Source: Candidatus Obscuribacterales bacterium (GTDB lineage: Bacteria > Cyanobacteriota > Vampirovibrionia > Obscuribacterales > Obscuribacteraceae). Taken from it: a DNA stretch of 64,000 nt. The position numbers and the translations under genes are program-made. Below are positions 7,669 to 16,442 of the stretch, piece after piece. Location: positions 62,001 to 126,000 of the forward strand of contig JAIETF010000030.1 in assembly GCA_019745415.1 (NCBI GenBank), written 5' to 3'. The notes beneath the pieces were generated by a model. That model saw nothing but the letters and a program-made list of their open reading frames with translations, made no database searches and was not told where the DNA came from. Each line of letters begins with the position of its first letter. Positions within the stretch are counted from its first letter, which is position 1.

Positions 7669-9894
7669 ATGTCCGGCGCCAAAAGCGACAACCAATTTCC
7701 GACATTATTTGCAACCAGCTTTCTTTCGCTCTTCCTAGAACTGCTTATAATTCGCTGGCTGTCTTCAGATTTCGTTCTATTCGGTGTCTTCAAGACTTTT
7801 CCACTTGTAGCTTGTTATGTCGGACTGGGCACAGGAGTCGCCAAAGCCGACCAGTCCATCTTGAGGTTGGCACCGGCAGCACTACTAATCACAATCATTG
7901 TTACCAGCCTTACAAGTTATGCCGGCTATGGTTACTTGCCTTTTCCCTCACTGAGCATATATCAGTGGAACGAGTTGAGCTCATCTTTTGCCCTCTCAAT
8001 CGAAGTAGTCAAAATGACTTTGCTGCTCGTTTTGCTATTGATGGGTCCTTTCGCAGTTATGTTTTGTTTGGGTAATGTAATCGGTCATTGCTTCAGTAAG
8101 CTTCCTCCACTCAAGGCATACTGTATTGATATTGCAGGCGCCATTAGCGGCAGTCTCACTTTTGCTCTGATGTCCTTTCTTGGCGCCTCGCCCCACATAG
8201 AACTGCTCATCACAATAGCAGCTTTGTTCACTATTATTTGGGGAGTATCAGGATGGCAGAAGAGTATTATCATCTACCTGCCATTATCGGCAGTGGCAAC
8301 ACTAATACCTATCTTGAATGAGCAGAATACTTTCTGGTCACCATACTATCGCCTAGACCTCCAGGAAATATCTCTAGCACCGCAGCTCACAAAGAGCGGC
8401 AAGAAAGAGGATCTCGGAATCTACCTCAATACAAACCGAGGCTTCTCACAAAGCTACACAAACAACAATCGTATCGAGCTTTCAGAAAACGGTGAAAAAA
8501 TAGAACAAGCACGATACCTCAAAAATTTCCTGCTCGTTCGCGAACAATACTACGCCCTACCTTACAAATTTGCATCACCAAAGGAGATTCTCATTCTCGG
8601 TGCCGGAACCGGTTCCGATGTTGCCCAAGCGGTCAAGCAAGGCGCAACTCAGATCGACGCAGTAGAAATCGACCAAACGATTATCAATCTAGCCAAAAAG
8701 TACAACCAATATGCTAATCATCCAAGTGTCCACTACTACTTAGACGACGGCAGACGCTTCCTAGCAAGAACAAACAAGAAATACGACATGGTGATTCTAG
8801 CCTGCCTAGACTCAAGAGCCTTCTCCGGCAGCGGCTCTTCCTTGCGCACAGACTGCTATGTACATACCAAAGAAAGCTACAAAGACTGTATCGAGCATCT
8901 TAAACCAAATGGAATAATGGTCTTAAGCTTTGGAGCCTCTGTAGGCGGCGCGTCAAACTGGCTAAGAGACCGCATCTACCAAACTCTATTGGAAGTAACA
9001 GGTTATCCCCCGGCAGTTTTCTCAGACGAAAAATCGGACTTCAACTGGCCAGCCTACTTTTTCATATCGGGCGAACCAATTCGGCAAAGCAAACTTAGAG
9101 AGTCTGAAAATTCTCAGACCCTAGGCTCACCAATCGCAACAGAAGCACTACAGCATCAAACCAGCTCTGCAGCAAAAGTAGCACAGATCGGTTTCTCTGA
9201 AATCAATATGAAAGCCGAATCCATAAAGAACAATATTGTCCTCTCAGATGACTGGCCGTTCCTTTACATAAAGGACAAAGCGCTGGATTTACCATATCTC
9301 TTTGTGCTCGCACTTTTCTCAGCAATAACAATTTACGTAGGACGGGGACTAATTCTTGGAGCGAAAAGTCATGTAGACATTCAGCTCTTTTACCTCGGAG
9401 CAGCCTTCATCCTGCTTGAACTACAAGCCATCTCCAGGCTCTCTCTAATTTACGGCGCAACCTGGATCACATCTTCTGTTGTAATCAATGGCGTGCTTGT
9501 AATGATTCTTCTTGCCAATTACGTTGCCCTAAGAAATATCAATCTAAGCATGCGCAATCAATATCTAGTGCTTTTCCTCAGCATTCTCATCTCATTTTGC
9601 GCACCTTCTATAGCTACAAAAACTCTGGGTAGTACGCACTCGTTGCTAATAACTACCGCTACCCTCCTGCCTGTTTTCGTTGCTGGGCTAATTTTTGCAA
9701 GTTCATTTAAGAATTCCGCAAATCCATCTCGTTCATTTGCATTCAATCTGTTAGGAAGTGTTCTCGGAGGACTCTTGGAGTATCTCTCCGGCTACATCGG
9801 AATAGGAAACCTTCTGCTAGTTTCTGGAGCACTGTACTTGCTCAGTTACATCAGCTGGAACAATGGTGTCAGCAAACAGAAAGCAACGAGTTAA
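7669..9894 (+). CDS. Membrane protein with spermidine-synthase-like methyltransferase domain
   Basis: 741 aa polytopic protein with a Rossmann domain inserted between membrane blocks. About six to seven TM helices fill residues 1-225 and more follow from about 540 to 735. Residues about 300-470 hold the polyamine-synthase fold: GAGTGSDVAQAVKQGA (SAM-type glycine loop), AVEIDQTIINLAKKY (acidic ribose-binding residue) and LDDGRRFLA. Spermidine synthases have a catalytic Asp followed by a gate region; here the equivalent stretch reads ILACLDSRAFSGSGSSLRTD, so polyamine activity is uncertain. This TM/SpeE-like architecture is widespread but mostly uncharacterised. ATG at 7669 with GCAGGAG 8 nt upstream. 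It follows the coaD terminator and stands alone. Confidence 0.8.
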   Translation: MSGAKSDNQFPTLFATSFLSLFLELLIIRWLSSDFVLFGVFKTFPLVACYVGLGTGVAKADQSILRLAPAALLITIIVTSLTSYAGYGYLPFPSLSIYQWNELSSSFALSIEVVKMTLLLVLLLMGPFAVMFCLGNVIGHCFSKLPPLKAYCIDIAGAISGSLTFALMSFLGASPHIELLITIAALFTIIWGVSGWQKSIIIYLPLSAVATLIPILNEQNTFWSPYYRLDLQEISLAPQLTKSGKKEDLGIYLNTNRGFSQSYTNNNRIELSENGEKIEQARYLKNFLLVREQYYALPYKFASPKEILILGAGTGSDVAQAVKQGATQIDAVEIDQTIINLAKKYNQYANHPSVHYYLDDGRRFLARTNKKYDMVILACLDSRAFSGSGSSLRTDCYVHTKESYKDCIEHLKPNGIMVLSFGASVGGASNWLRDRIYQTLLEVTGYPPAVFSDEKSDFNWPAYFFISGEPIRQSKLRESENSQTLGSPIATEALQHQTSSAAKVAQIGFSEINMKAESIKNNIVLSDDWPFLYIKDKALDLPYLFVLALFSAITIYVGRGLILGAKSHVDIQLFYLGAAFILLELQAISRLSLIYGATWITSSVVINGVLVMILLANYVALRNINLSMRNQYLVLFLSILISFCAPSIATKTLGSTHSLLITTATLLPVFVAGLIFASSFKNSANPSRSFAFNLLGSVLGGLLEYLSGYIGIGNLLLVSGALYLLSYISWNNGVSKQKATS

Positions 9895-10123
9895 TTCCAC
9901 ACTTTCCATAAACGTCGGTTTCTGCGATTCTTGCGCGACCTTGTTGATAAGGCAAACGAGGTCATCTATTTCTTAGCGAGAGCGAGAATCTTTCTGGAAG
10001 ATTAAATCTGGAGCGAAAATTGAACTTTTTGGTTTGAAAGTTCGTTTTAAGAATTAGAAAGGTCTTCAGAAAATTCTACCTTTTTCTTTAAATCCAGAAA
10101 TTCAAATTCAGAGGGGTGCGTTT
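9895..10123 (+). promoter_or_regulatory. Gap with inverted repeat before the AbiEi-like gene
   Basis: AT-rich 229 bp. GAACTTT (10022-10028) and AAAGTTC (10037-10043) form a 7-bp inverted repeat with an 8-nt spacer, about 80 bp ahead of the start codon. A GAGGGG Shine-Dalgarno precedes the ATG at 10124. The inverted repeat is a candidate operator; nothing else was recognised. Confidence 0.35.
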
Positions 10124-10825
10124 ATGAACGAGCAATCATCGGGGAAAAGGTCAAAAGACAAATCAACCTTAGATCTCATGCGCCTTTATGTAGATCGCCT
10201 ACCATACGATGTCATCTTCACAAGTAGAGATCTTCTTCCTTTCGCTTCTCGTAACTCAGTCGATCAGTTTACTTCTAAGTCAGTAAAAAGTGGCTACCTA
10301 GAGAGACTTACGCGCGGTGCATTCAGAAAGCTGCATCCTGATTTAGAACTAGCGAGGCCAAGTGAAGCAGAAATCCATTACGTAAAAAGGCAAGCTTTCG
10401 CTGGAAAGCTTGTTGCAAAGGACAAACCTAGCGACTTTCTTTGCAGACAATGCGCACACAAGCCAGAAACAAACAAAAAAGCTGCCCTTCTAGATAAGCA
10501 ATACTTCGGTGATGGCCACTCTTCTTCTCTGGAATTGACTCAAGACAACAAAAGAATCAACCGTAAAGGCATGGCACCTAGAAAACTAGCACTGAGTGAT
10601 ACGACTCTAGCGCTTGCACTTAGAGATCTGTGGCTGCTTGGTAAAAAGCTCTGCACGCGCGACAAAGTTCAGTGTATGTTAAGCAGGTTCACCTATAGGG
10701 AACTTCTTCCACTTACTCGATACAGGAAGCTGATTCCTCAATGGCTTGGAGAGATGATTCCGTTCTACCCAACTTCGGAACTGGTAAAAATGATTCCCCA
10801 ACCTAGACACTTCAGAAAGTACTGA
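10124..10825 (+). CDS. AbiEi / DUF6088-like winged-helix protein (orphan antitoxin-type regulator)
   Basis: 233 aa. Residues about 20-70 look like the N-terminal winged helix of AbiEi-type antitoxins and DUF6088 proteins: VIFTSRDLLPFASRNSVDQF, then SGYLERLTRGAFRKL, the usual 'follow-up with a basic wing' pattern. A second conserved-looking block, GMAPRKLALSDTTLALALRD then LWLLGKK (about 150-178), resembles the DUF6088 C-terminal domain. The middle (about 90-140) contains a CRQC pair and looks unrelated. In AbiE systems this protein represses its operon and neutralises the nucleotidyltransferase AbiEii. No AbiEii-like gene is next door, so here it may be a solitary regulator. The gene and upstream region are more AT-rich than the neighbours. 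Family call is by pattern only. Confidence 0.5.
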   Translation: MNEQSSGKRSKDKSTLDLMRLYVDRLPYDVIFTSRDLLPFASRNSVDQFTSKSVKSGYLERLTRGAFRKLHPDLELARPSEAEIHYVKRQAFAGKLVAKDKPSDFLCRQCAHKPETNKKAALLDKQYFGDGHSSSLELTQDNKRINRKGMAPRKLALSDTTLALALRDLWLLGKKLCTRDKVQCMLSRFTYRELLPLTRYRKLIPQWLGEMIPFYPTSELVKMIPQPRHFRKY

Positions 10826-11051
10826 AGCGATTGAATAACTTTCGAATTGTCAACAAGGCTCAGCTAAACTGCTGTCGCAACTTTCATCTCTTGGAGATTT
10901 GGGAAGCAACTAAACTAGCAAGACAAGATCAGCCAAGACATTAAGAGGTTAACGTTCAAGCCTTGCCAAGAGACCCAAATAAGGCAAGGAAAAAACAGGC
11001 GCGGTAAACTATACATTCTTGCTCTACAGGTCCTGTCGGGAGCCCAAAATC

Positions 11052-12560
11052 TTGTTGTCTCAAAAATTCAAACACGGAACGATCTCAAGTTTTGCCCTTG
11101 CAATAGTGGCTTTGCAGACCACTTATTGTTTCTTTGATACACCATCCGCACTTGCCAAAGAAGCAGCAGCGGCTACATGGCAGGCATATCTGGAACAAGG
11201 CGATTCGGCCTTAAGTGAGCAGAATATCAGCGAGGCTGAGGCGGCTTACAGAAAAGCACTTGAATTGGTCGAAAAGAATTCACACAAACCTGTTGATGAA
11301 GAGAATTGCGTCAGGAAGCTAGCAGACACACTCATGCTGCGCAATAAAGTAGCGGAAGCGCAAAATCTCTATCTCCGGCTTCTAAATACATTAGCTAACC
11401 GCTATGGAAACTCTAGCCCGAAACTTGGCAAAGTTCTCATCTCGCTTGGCTCGATACAAGAAGCTTTAGGTAATCACCAACTTGCTATGGATTACTATCA
11501 GCGCGCACTGAAGATCAACGAAAAAAATTATGGCTACTACAGTCCGGAGTTCGCAGACAACCTACAGAGTGCAGGGCGAACCAGCTTTAAATTAGGTCAA
11601 ACCGAAGATGGACATAAATACTTTAAGCAATCGATAAAGATTCTGACAAATCAACCTAGTTTGTCCGCCAGTGAACAGCTCAAACGTACTCTTAAAGACT
11701 ATAAAGACATTCTCAAGGGTGAAGACAGATCGAATCAGACACTCATAGAAGATTTCAACAAGGATATCTATGGCGACAAGAAGGGGCCAAAGAGTGATGC
11801 GCAATCGAGTCCGCAGCATTTGCCAAATCAGTCTTCCTTTGAGACAGAGAGAGCTTTCAAGTTAAAGGCTAGCGCCCAAGAGCAAATTAGCGAAGCACCG
11901 CAGATAGTACTAAAAGGGTTAAATCACCCGGAAAACGAAGCCACTCTCGCACCGGTATTCAAAACCATGAGCGAGACTATTTACAATCAAAGTCATTTTG
12001 AGCGAGGCGAAGACTACTATCAGCGCAAAATATCGATAGACATAGAAGCGCTTGGTGCAACGCATCCGGCAGTAGCCAACGACATGTGCAGCCTTGCCGT
12101 CTACTACATTTCTCGGGCTCAATTTGCCAAAGCCAAACCACTTTTGAGCAAAGCTCTTCCAATTTATGAAAGTACTTATGGGCAAGACAATATTCTCACC
12201 ATTAACACCCGGGCGAGCCTTGCCTCTACGCTCTTTCATCTAGGAGAGACAACACAAGCAGCCACTGTATACCGCCAAGCGCTGAGCCGAGGGCAGAAGA
12301 CGCTCACACCCAATAGCATAGAGACAGCGCGCATCTTAAATGATCTTGCCTATCTCTACTTTCAGCAAGGCAAATTGGAAGACTCTTGCACTTTTTACGA
12401 GTGGGCGCTGGCAAGTACCGAAGGAGCAGTAGGACAGAAAGACCCGCTCTTGGCGGCTTGCCTGAAAGACTATGCTCAGGTCTTGAGAGGACTAGGGCGA
12501 GCGCAAGAGGCTTCGGCAGCTGAAGCCCGCGCTGATAGAATCATAGATGCGAAGAAATAG
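11052..12560 (+). CDS. Secreted TPR-repeat protein
   Basis: About 502 aa. An N-terminal signal peptide (hydrophobic ISSFALAIVALQTTYCFF, cleavage likely near ALAKEA) precedes tetratricopeptide repeats. The first block (about 40-200) has AEAAYRKALELVEK and MDYYQRALKINEKNYG; the second (about 320-495) has GEDYYQRKISIDIEALG, AKPLLSKALPIYESTYG and SCTFYEWALASTEG. The blocks are joined by a low-complexity linker. The repeats with 'G..HP' turns are of the TPR_12/kinesin-light-chain type. TTG at 11052 is chosen since GGGAG lies 9 nt upstream; TTG at 11019 would add 11 residues. It is clearly paralogous to the gene at 21934-23562. Likely an envelope protein-protein interaction scaffold. Confidence 0.8.
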   Translation: MLSQKFKHGTISSFALAIVALQTTYCFFDTPSALAKEAAAATWQAYLEQGDSALSEQNISEAEAAYRKALELVEKNSHKPVDEENCVRKLADTLMLRNKVAEAQNLYLRLLNTLANRYGNSSPKLGKVLISLGSIQEALGNHQLAMDYYQRALKINEKNYGYYSPEFADNLQSAGRTSFKLGQTEDGHKYFKQSIKILTNQPSLSASEQLKRTLKDYKDILKGEDRSNQTLIEDFNKDIYGDKKGPKSDAQSSPQHLPNQSSFETERAFKLKASAQEQISEAPQIVLKGLNHPENEATLAPVFKTMSETIYNQSHFERGEDYYQRKISIDIEALGATHPAVANDMCSLAVYYISRAQFAKAKPLLSKALPIYESTYGQDNILTINTRASLASTLFHLGETTQAATVYRQALSRGQKTLTPNSIETARILNDLAYLYFQQGKLEDSCTFYEWALASTEGAVGQKDPLLAACLKDYAQVLRGLGRAQEASAAEARADRIIDAKK

Positions 12561-12631
12561 AGACAGCCAAAATAGAGAACATCGGCGCAGAGATATGACA
12601 ACTTAGGCAAGCAAACTAACACGGCTCAAAA

Positions 12632-14908
12632 ATGAAGATACAACCGCCTGGACTACCAATATCGCTTCTCACTAAAGTACCACCGCCGGTGCTATTTGAT
12701 TTCTTGTCTGGACAACTCAATAAGACTTTCTTCTTGTCACCCGTATTTTCAGGAGAGGAATGCCCGGCGCTCTTGCCGCCGCACTGGCAGGCGGTTTTTG
12801 CTACCACCATTTTTGATAATTTGTTTCTGCAGGGTGGCTTTGAGAGCATTCTGAGTAGTGCCACCACCGATCTTGACATGACGAAAGCGGCATATGAAAC
12901 TATCGGCTTACCAGAAATAGTGGAACTGCTTGAAGAAGCGGCGGGAAAAGTGAAGCACCTAAAGGTAGTGCCGTCGAAACAAGAACTTGAGAACGAAATG
13001 CTTGAAGCTCAGCGAAGCGGCAAGAAGCTCGAAGATTTGAAGCGCGAGCGCAATTTTTCCAAGCATAATCGCTTCGCGCGCGAGAATCAAAGATATACCG
13101 AGTTGCTGAATCACGCCGAGAAAAGGCGCACCTCTTACTTGCTGGAAAACTTGGAAGCCTTTAGCCTTCACGAATTCGGCAAAAACACACACTATGACGA
13201 TTTGATTTTCGCAGAATACTGGAATATCAAAGAGTTGGAGCCCTTTCTCGAAGAATGCGACTATGAAATCGCTGAATTTGACAGTTCTCGAGCCGCTAAA
13301 CTGCTGGGCAAGCTGACCCGCGCCTTACGACTAAAGGGAATGCTGGGCGCCGCTGATATCGTCTACCACCGCATGTTGCCTCTGCTAATAGGCGGCTTTC
13401 ACGGTGAAAACGAAGATGTGCGTAAAGCCATTTTGGACTATACAAAAATTCTAGATGAATTGGGACGCTCGGTAGAAGCTGAGATGCTCAGAGCTAATGT
13501 CTTCTTTATCAAAGCCCATATCAACTTTCTGAATGGCAGATTGGCGGAGGCAGAACGCAATTCTATCGAAGCCAAATTGCACTATCCCAAAGAAGTCTCG
13601 CCTTGGCACATTGCCTCAATTCACGCCTTCAAGGGTGAGTTGAAGATGGCCCAAGGAAAGCCGGAAGAAGCTCTGCAGGAATACAACACCGCTCTTTCAA
13701 TGAAAGACGATTTGCAATGGCTTGAACTTAGAGCCAATGCTCGTATTCAATTAGAAGACATGGACGGCGCTCTTGCCGACTACGAAAAGGCAATAGAGCT
13801 AGCCCCACGTCAAATCAACTTCTATTATCGTCTTGGTCTGTTGGCGGCAAACTGTGGTGACTTCAAAAGAGCGGAAGACGCTTTTTCAATGATTCGCAAA
13901 CTAGATAGCGAAGCGCTAAACAATCTCGAGCTGTATGAAGTCTATCTGCATGCCGGTTATATGGAAGGCGCCGCTAGAGAAGTTGAGCGGGCGCTGCTCA
14001 AAGATCCCGGCGACAGTCGCGCCTTGGTCAAGAAAGGAACTTTGGCTCTACTGCAAGGCAAGAATGAAGCGGCCGTGCAAGCTTTTGAAATGGCCCTCGA
14101 ACAAGATCCGAAAAATGGCGAAGCCTGGCTCGCCCTAGGCAACTTCTATTTGCATATGGGCAACTTCAGAGAATGTCAAAAACATCTGGACAAAGCTCTC
14201 AAGCTGGAGCCGAACAATCCAGATTTTTTAGCGAGCCAAGCCACTTATCTGCACGCTTCAGGACAGTCGGCTAAAGCCATAAAAGTTCTCAACAACGCTA
14301 TCAAATTAGTGGAAGAACAGCACCGCCAAGAGATAGTAGATCAATATTTCGAAACCGACGAAGATATCGATAGCCAAATACTCAGACAAAACCAGTCGGA
14401 AGCAGCGAGATTGAGCGCCAATCGTGCCAATCTCGATGAGATGGACTTTGTTGCCTTTTATAATCTCCGTGCACTCTGCTATCTCGACCTGAAAAACTAC
14501 GAACAAGCGATAAAAGATGCCCGCTATGCCTATCAGTTTCCCTTTACTCGCACCGCCACGCCGCTTCTGGTTATGGCCCAAGCACATCTAGTCATGGGCG
14601 ACCATGACCGAGCCGTCAAGCTCGCCCAAGACGCTCTCTCATATGATGAAGAACTTGACTGGGCTCATCTGATCAGAGCCCAGGGTTACCTGGCCAAAGG
14701 CAATTACGCTAAATCAATCAAGGAAGCCACCGCCGCTATATCAATTAGCGAAGGCGACGGACGCGCCTATTTCATCAGAAGTATTGCCCTGACATTAAGC
14801 GGCAACGAAAGCAAAGCCAGGAAGGATTTAGATCGATCGACAGCCTTGGGGTTTGCTATGGCCGAAGACGATGCCTTACATCATTTAGTGCAGAAACTGC
14901 TTGGTTAG
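12632..14908 (+). CDS. TPR-repeat protein with DMP19/DUF4375-like N-terminus
   Basis: 758 aa, no signal peptide, probably cytosolic. Residues about 45-110 (HWQAVFATTIFDNLFLQGGF, then a stretch ending IGLPEIVELLEEA) follow the DMP19/DUF4375 pattern of an N[EN]xxxGGF helix and a later IG.xE...LLE helix. Next come a charged helical region (about 110-190) and around a dozen TPRs from about 225 to the end, for example EEALQEYNTALSMKDDLQWL, GALADYEKAIELAPRQINFY and ECQKHLDKALKLEPNNPDF. ATG at 12632 has no strong Shine-Dalgarno. It follows the secreted TPR gene after 71 bp and may share its transcript. The DMP19 assignment is tentative; the TPR call is firm. Confidence 0.8.
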   Translation: MKIQPPGLPISLLTKVPPPVLFDFLSGQLNKTFFLSPVFSGEECPALLPPHWQAVFATTIFDNLFLQGGFESILSSATTDLDMTKAAYETIGLPEIVELLEEAAGKVKHLKVVPSKQELENEMLEAQRSGKKLEDLKRERNFSKHNRFARENQRYTELLNHAEKRRTSYLLENLEAFSLHEFGKNTHYDDLIFAEYWNIKELEPFLEECDYEIAEFDSSRAAKLLGKLTRALRLKGMLGAADIVYHRMLPLLIGGFHGENEDVRKAILDYTKILDELGRSVEAEMLRANVFFIKAHINFLNGRLAEAERNSIEAKLHYPKEVSPWHIASIHAFKGELKMAQGKPEEALQEYNTALSMKDDLQWLELRANARIQLEDMDGALADYEKAIELAPRQINFYYRLGLLAANCGDFKRAEDAFSMIRKLDSEALNNLELYEVYLHAGYMEGAAREVERALLKDPGDSRALVKKGTLALLQGKNEAAVQAFEMALEQDPKNGEAWLALGNFYLHMGNFRECQKHLDKALKLEPNNPDFLASQATYLHASGQSAKAIKVLNNAIKLVEEQHRQEIVDQYFETDEDIDSQILRQNQSEAARLSANRANLDEMDFVAFYNLRALCYLDLKNYEQAIKDARYAYQFPFTRTATPLLVMAQAHLVMGDHDRAVKLAQDALSYDEELDWAHLIRAQGYLAKGNYAKSIKEATAAISISEGDGRAYFIRSIALTLSGNESKARKDLDRSTALGFAMAEDDALHHLVQKLLG

Positions 14909-15030
14909 GCAAAGAGTGCCAGAGCATTTTCTAAATCCTCTAGAAAGCGTCTCCTAATTCCTCAAGAGTAGTCAAATGCAAAAGTCTCTTATTGACTCTA
15001 AAGTTCAATTTCTCAAGTCTACAGATTAGC

Positions 15031-16416
15031 TTAGAGTGCCTTATCGCTGGTAGGCAAGGCTACCTTTACCGGCGTCACCTGAGACTGATTTTGCAGTTCC
15101 TCGCTACCATTTCTAGCCACTAGATCGCCTTCAGAAAGTCGCCCGAAGACTTCCACCAGATCACCCATGACCTGACCCTTACGCACCGAAACCCATTCGA
15201 CTCGATCACCAATCACCTTGCAAACATAGGTATCAAGAGGAGTCGAGATGACCGAGCTGATAGGCACGAAAAGCGAGCTCTCCTTGCGCCTGGTCGGCCA
15301 ATAAACTTTGCAGAACATGCCCGGCAAAATATCATACTTAGGATTCAAGAAGTTCAGCTCAACCGGCATGGTCCTGGTAGCTTTATCGAGATTGTTGCTG
15401 ATTCTAGCCACTGTACCGACAAATCGTTTGCCCGGAAAGGACGATACTGTAAACTCCACCTCGGTACCAACCACCACACCGGCGGTATCAATTTCGGGTA
15501 CAGGGGCGACAATTCTCAATAGATCGAGTTGCTTGATGCGACATATGGGCGGATAGGCGCCGGTGCCGTCTGGTCCGCAAAAACTGCCGACATGCATACG
15601 ACGCTCGGTGACATAGCCGTTGAATGGCGCGTTTATGTCCAGGTAAGAGGCGAAATCGGCGAAATTCTCGAAGGCTCTGACTTTGGCGGCAAGCTCTTCT
15701 TTGCGCATAGACAATTCGTGATCTTTTGCGTTCACGCGCTTCATGAGCGCATTGATGTCTTGTCTATCAGTTTCTACTGTCTGCGCCCACTGCACGACAT
15801 CATTGTCGGCAATGACACCTGGCACCAGTGATGCTGTATAGACTCTCTGATAAGTACTTTGATCGGCAAGCAAGTTAGCCTGCGACTTCTTAAGTTGGGC
15901 CTTTAAATCTTCCAGACCCGACTCCTCCACGGCCACTGCCGCCTTCGTCGCCGAAAGCTCGGCCAAAGCCTTGTTTCTCTCTGCCAGAAACTCAGGTGCA
16001 TACATACGCACCATCAAATCGCCTTTCTTGACCATCGAGCCACGGTCGACATTGATAGTCTGTACAAAACCCTTGATCTTGGGATAAATCAATACGTCCT
16101 GATACGCCTCTATCTCACCGGGCAACTGGTCCTCTCTAATCAAAATCTTCGAAGTAACCGGCACCACCGGCAGTTCCGGGCGAACATTGACCGGCACAGT
16201 TGCCTCTTCAGGCTTCTTGTTGTGAGTGCTCCACATGTAATAGAACGCCCCGCCGGCAACGGCAAGAAAGACAATAACAAAGATGAGGTTATGCATGTTG
16301 AAGACCGAGCCATCCATGCGAAAAGCAACCAATGGCTCTTTATATCCGTCGGACGGTCCGCTCGACTTTTCTTCTCTCTCCGAGCCTTTGTCTTCGCCTT
16401 TATCTTCGCCAGTCAT
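15031..16416 (-). CDS. RND efflux periplasmic adaptor (membrane fusion protein, HlyD family)
   Basis: 461 aa. A charged cytosolic N-terminus is followed by a single TM anchor (about 38-60; LIFVIVFLAVAGGAFYYMW). Then come the lipoyl/barrel-sandwich half motif (IYPKIKGFVQTINVDRGSMV with VKKGDLMVRM), a long alpha-hairpin with coiled coil (about 140-250), the second lipoyl half (FNGYVTERRMHVGSF), a beta-barrel and a membrane-proximal domain. It links an RND pump to TolC. Third gene of a TolC-RND-adaptor operon, 26 bp after the pump gene. Confidence 0.92.
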   Translation of the reverse strand: MTGEDKGEDKGSEREEKSSGPSDGYKEPLVAFRMDGSVFNMHNLIFVIVFLAVAGGAFYYMWSTHNKKPEEATVPVNVRPELPVVPVTSKILIREDQLPGEIEAYQDVLIYPKIKGFVQTINVDRGSMVKKGDLMVRMYAPEFLAERNKALAELSATKAAVAVEESGLEDLKAQLKKSQANLLADQSTYQRVYTASLVPGVIADNDVVQWAQTVETDRQDINALMKRVNAKDHELSMRKEELAAKVRAFENFADFASYLDINAPFNGYVTERRMHVGSFCGPDGTGAYPPICRIKQLDLLRIVAPVPEIDTAGVVVGTEVEFTVSSFPGKRFVGTVARISNNLDKATRTMPVELNFLNPKYDILPGMFCKVYWPTRRKESSLFVPISSVISTPLDTYVCKVIGDRVEWVSVRKGQVMGDLVEVFGRLSEGDLVARNGSEELQNQSQVTPVKVALPTSDKAL

Positions 16417-16442
16417 TTCTCAATCCTTACACACATGCACGC

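Noticed and set aside
9919..10005. Short coding-like stretch ending in a stop (RRFLRFLRDLVDKANEVI)
   Set aside because: No start with ribosome site and too short to assign; may be a decayed gene end, but not supportable.
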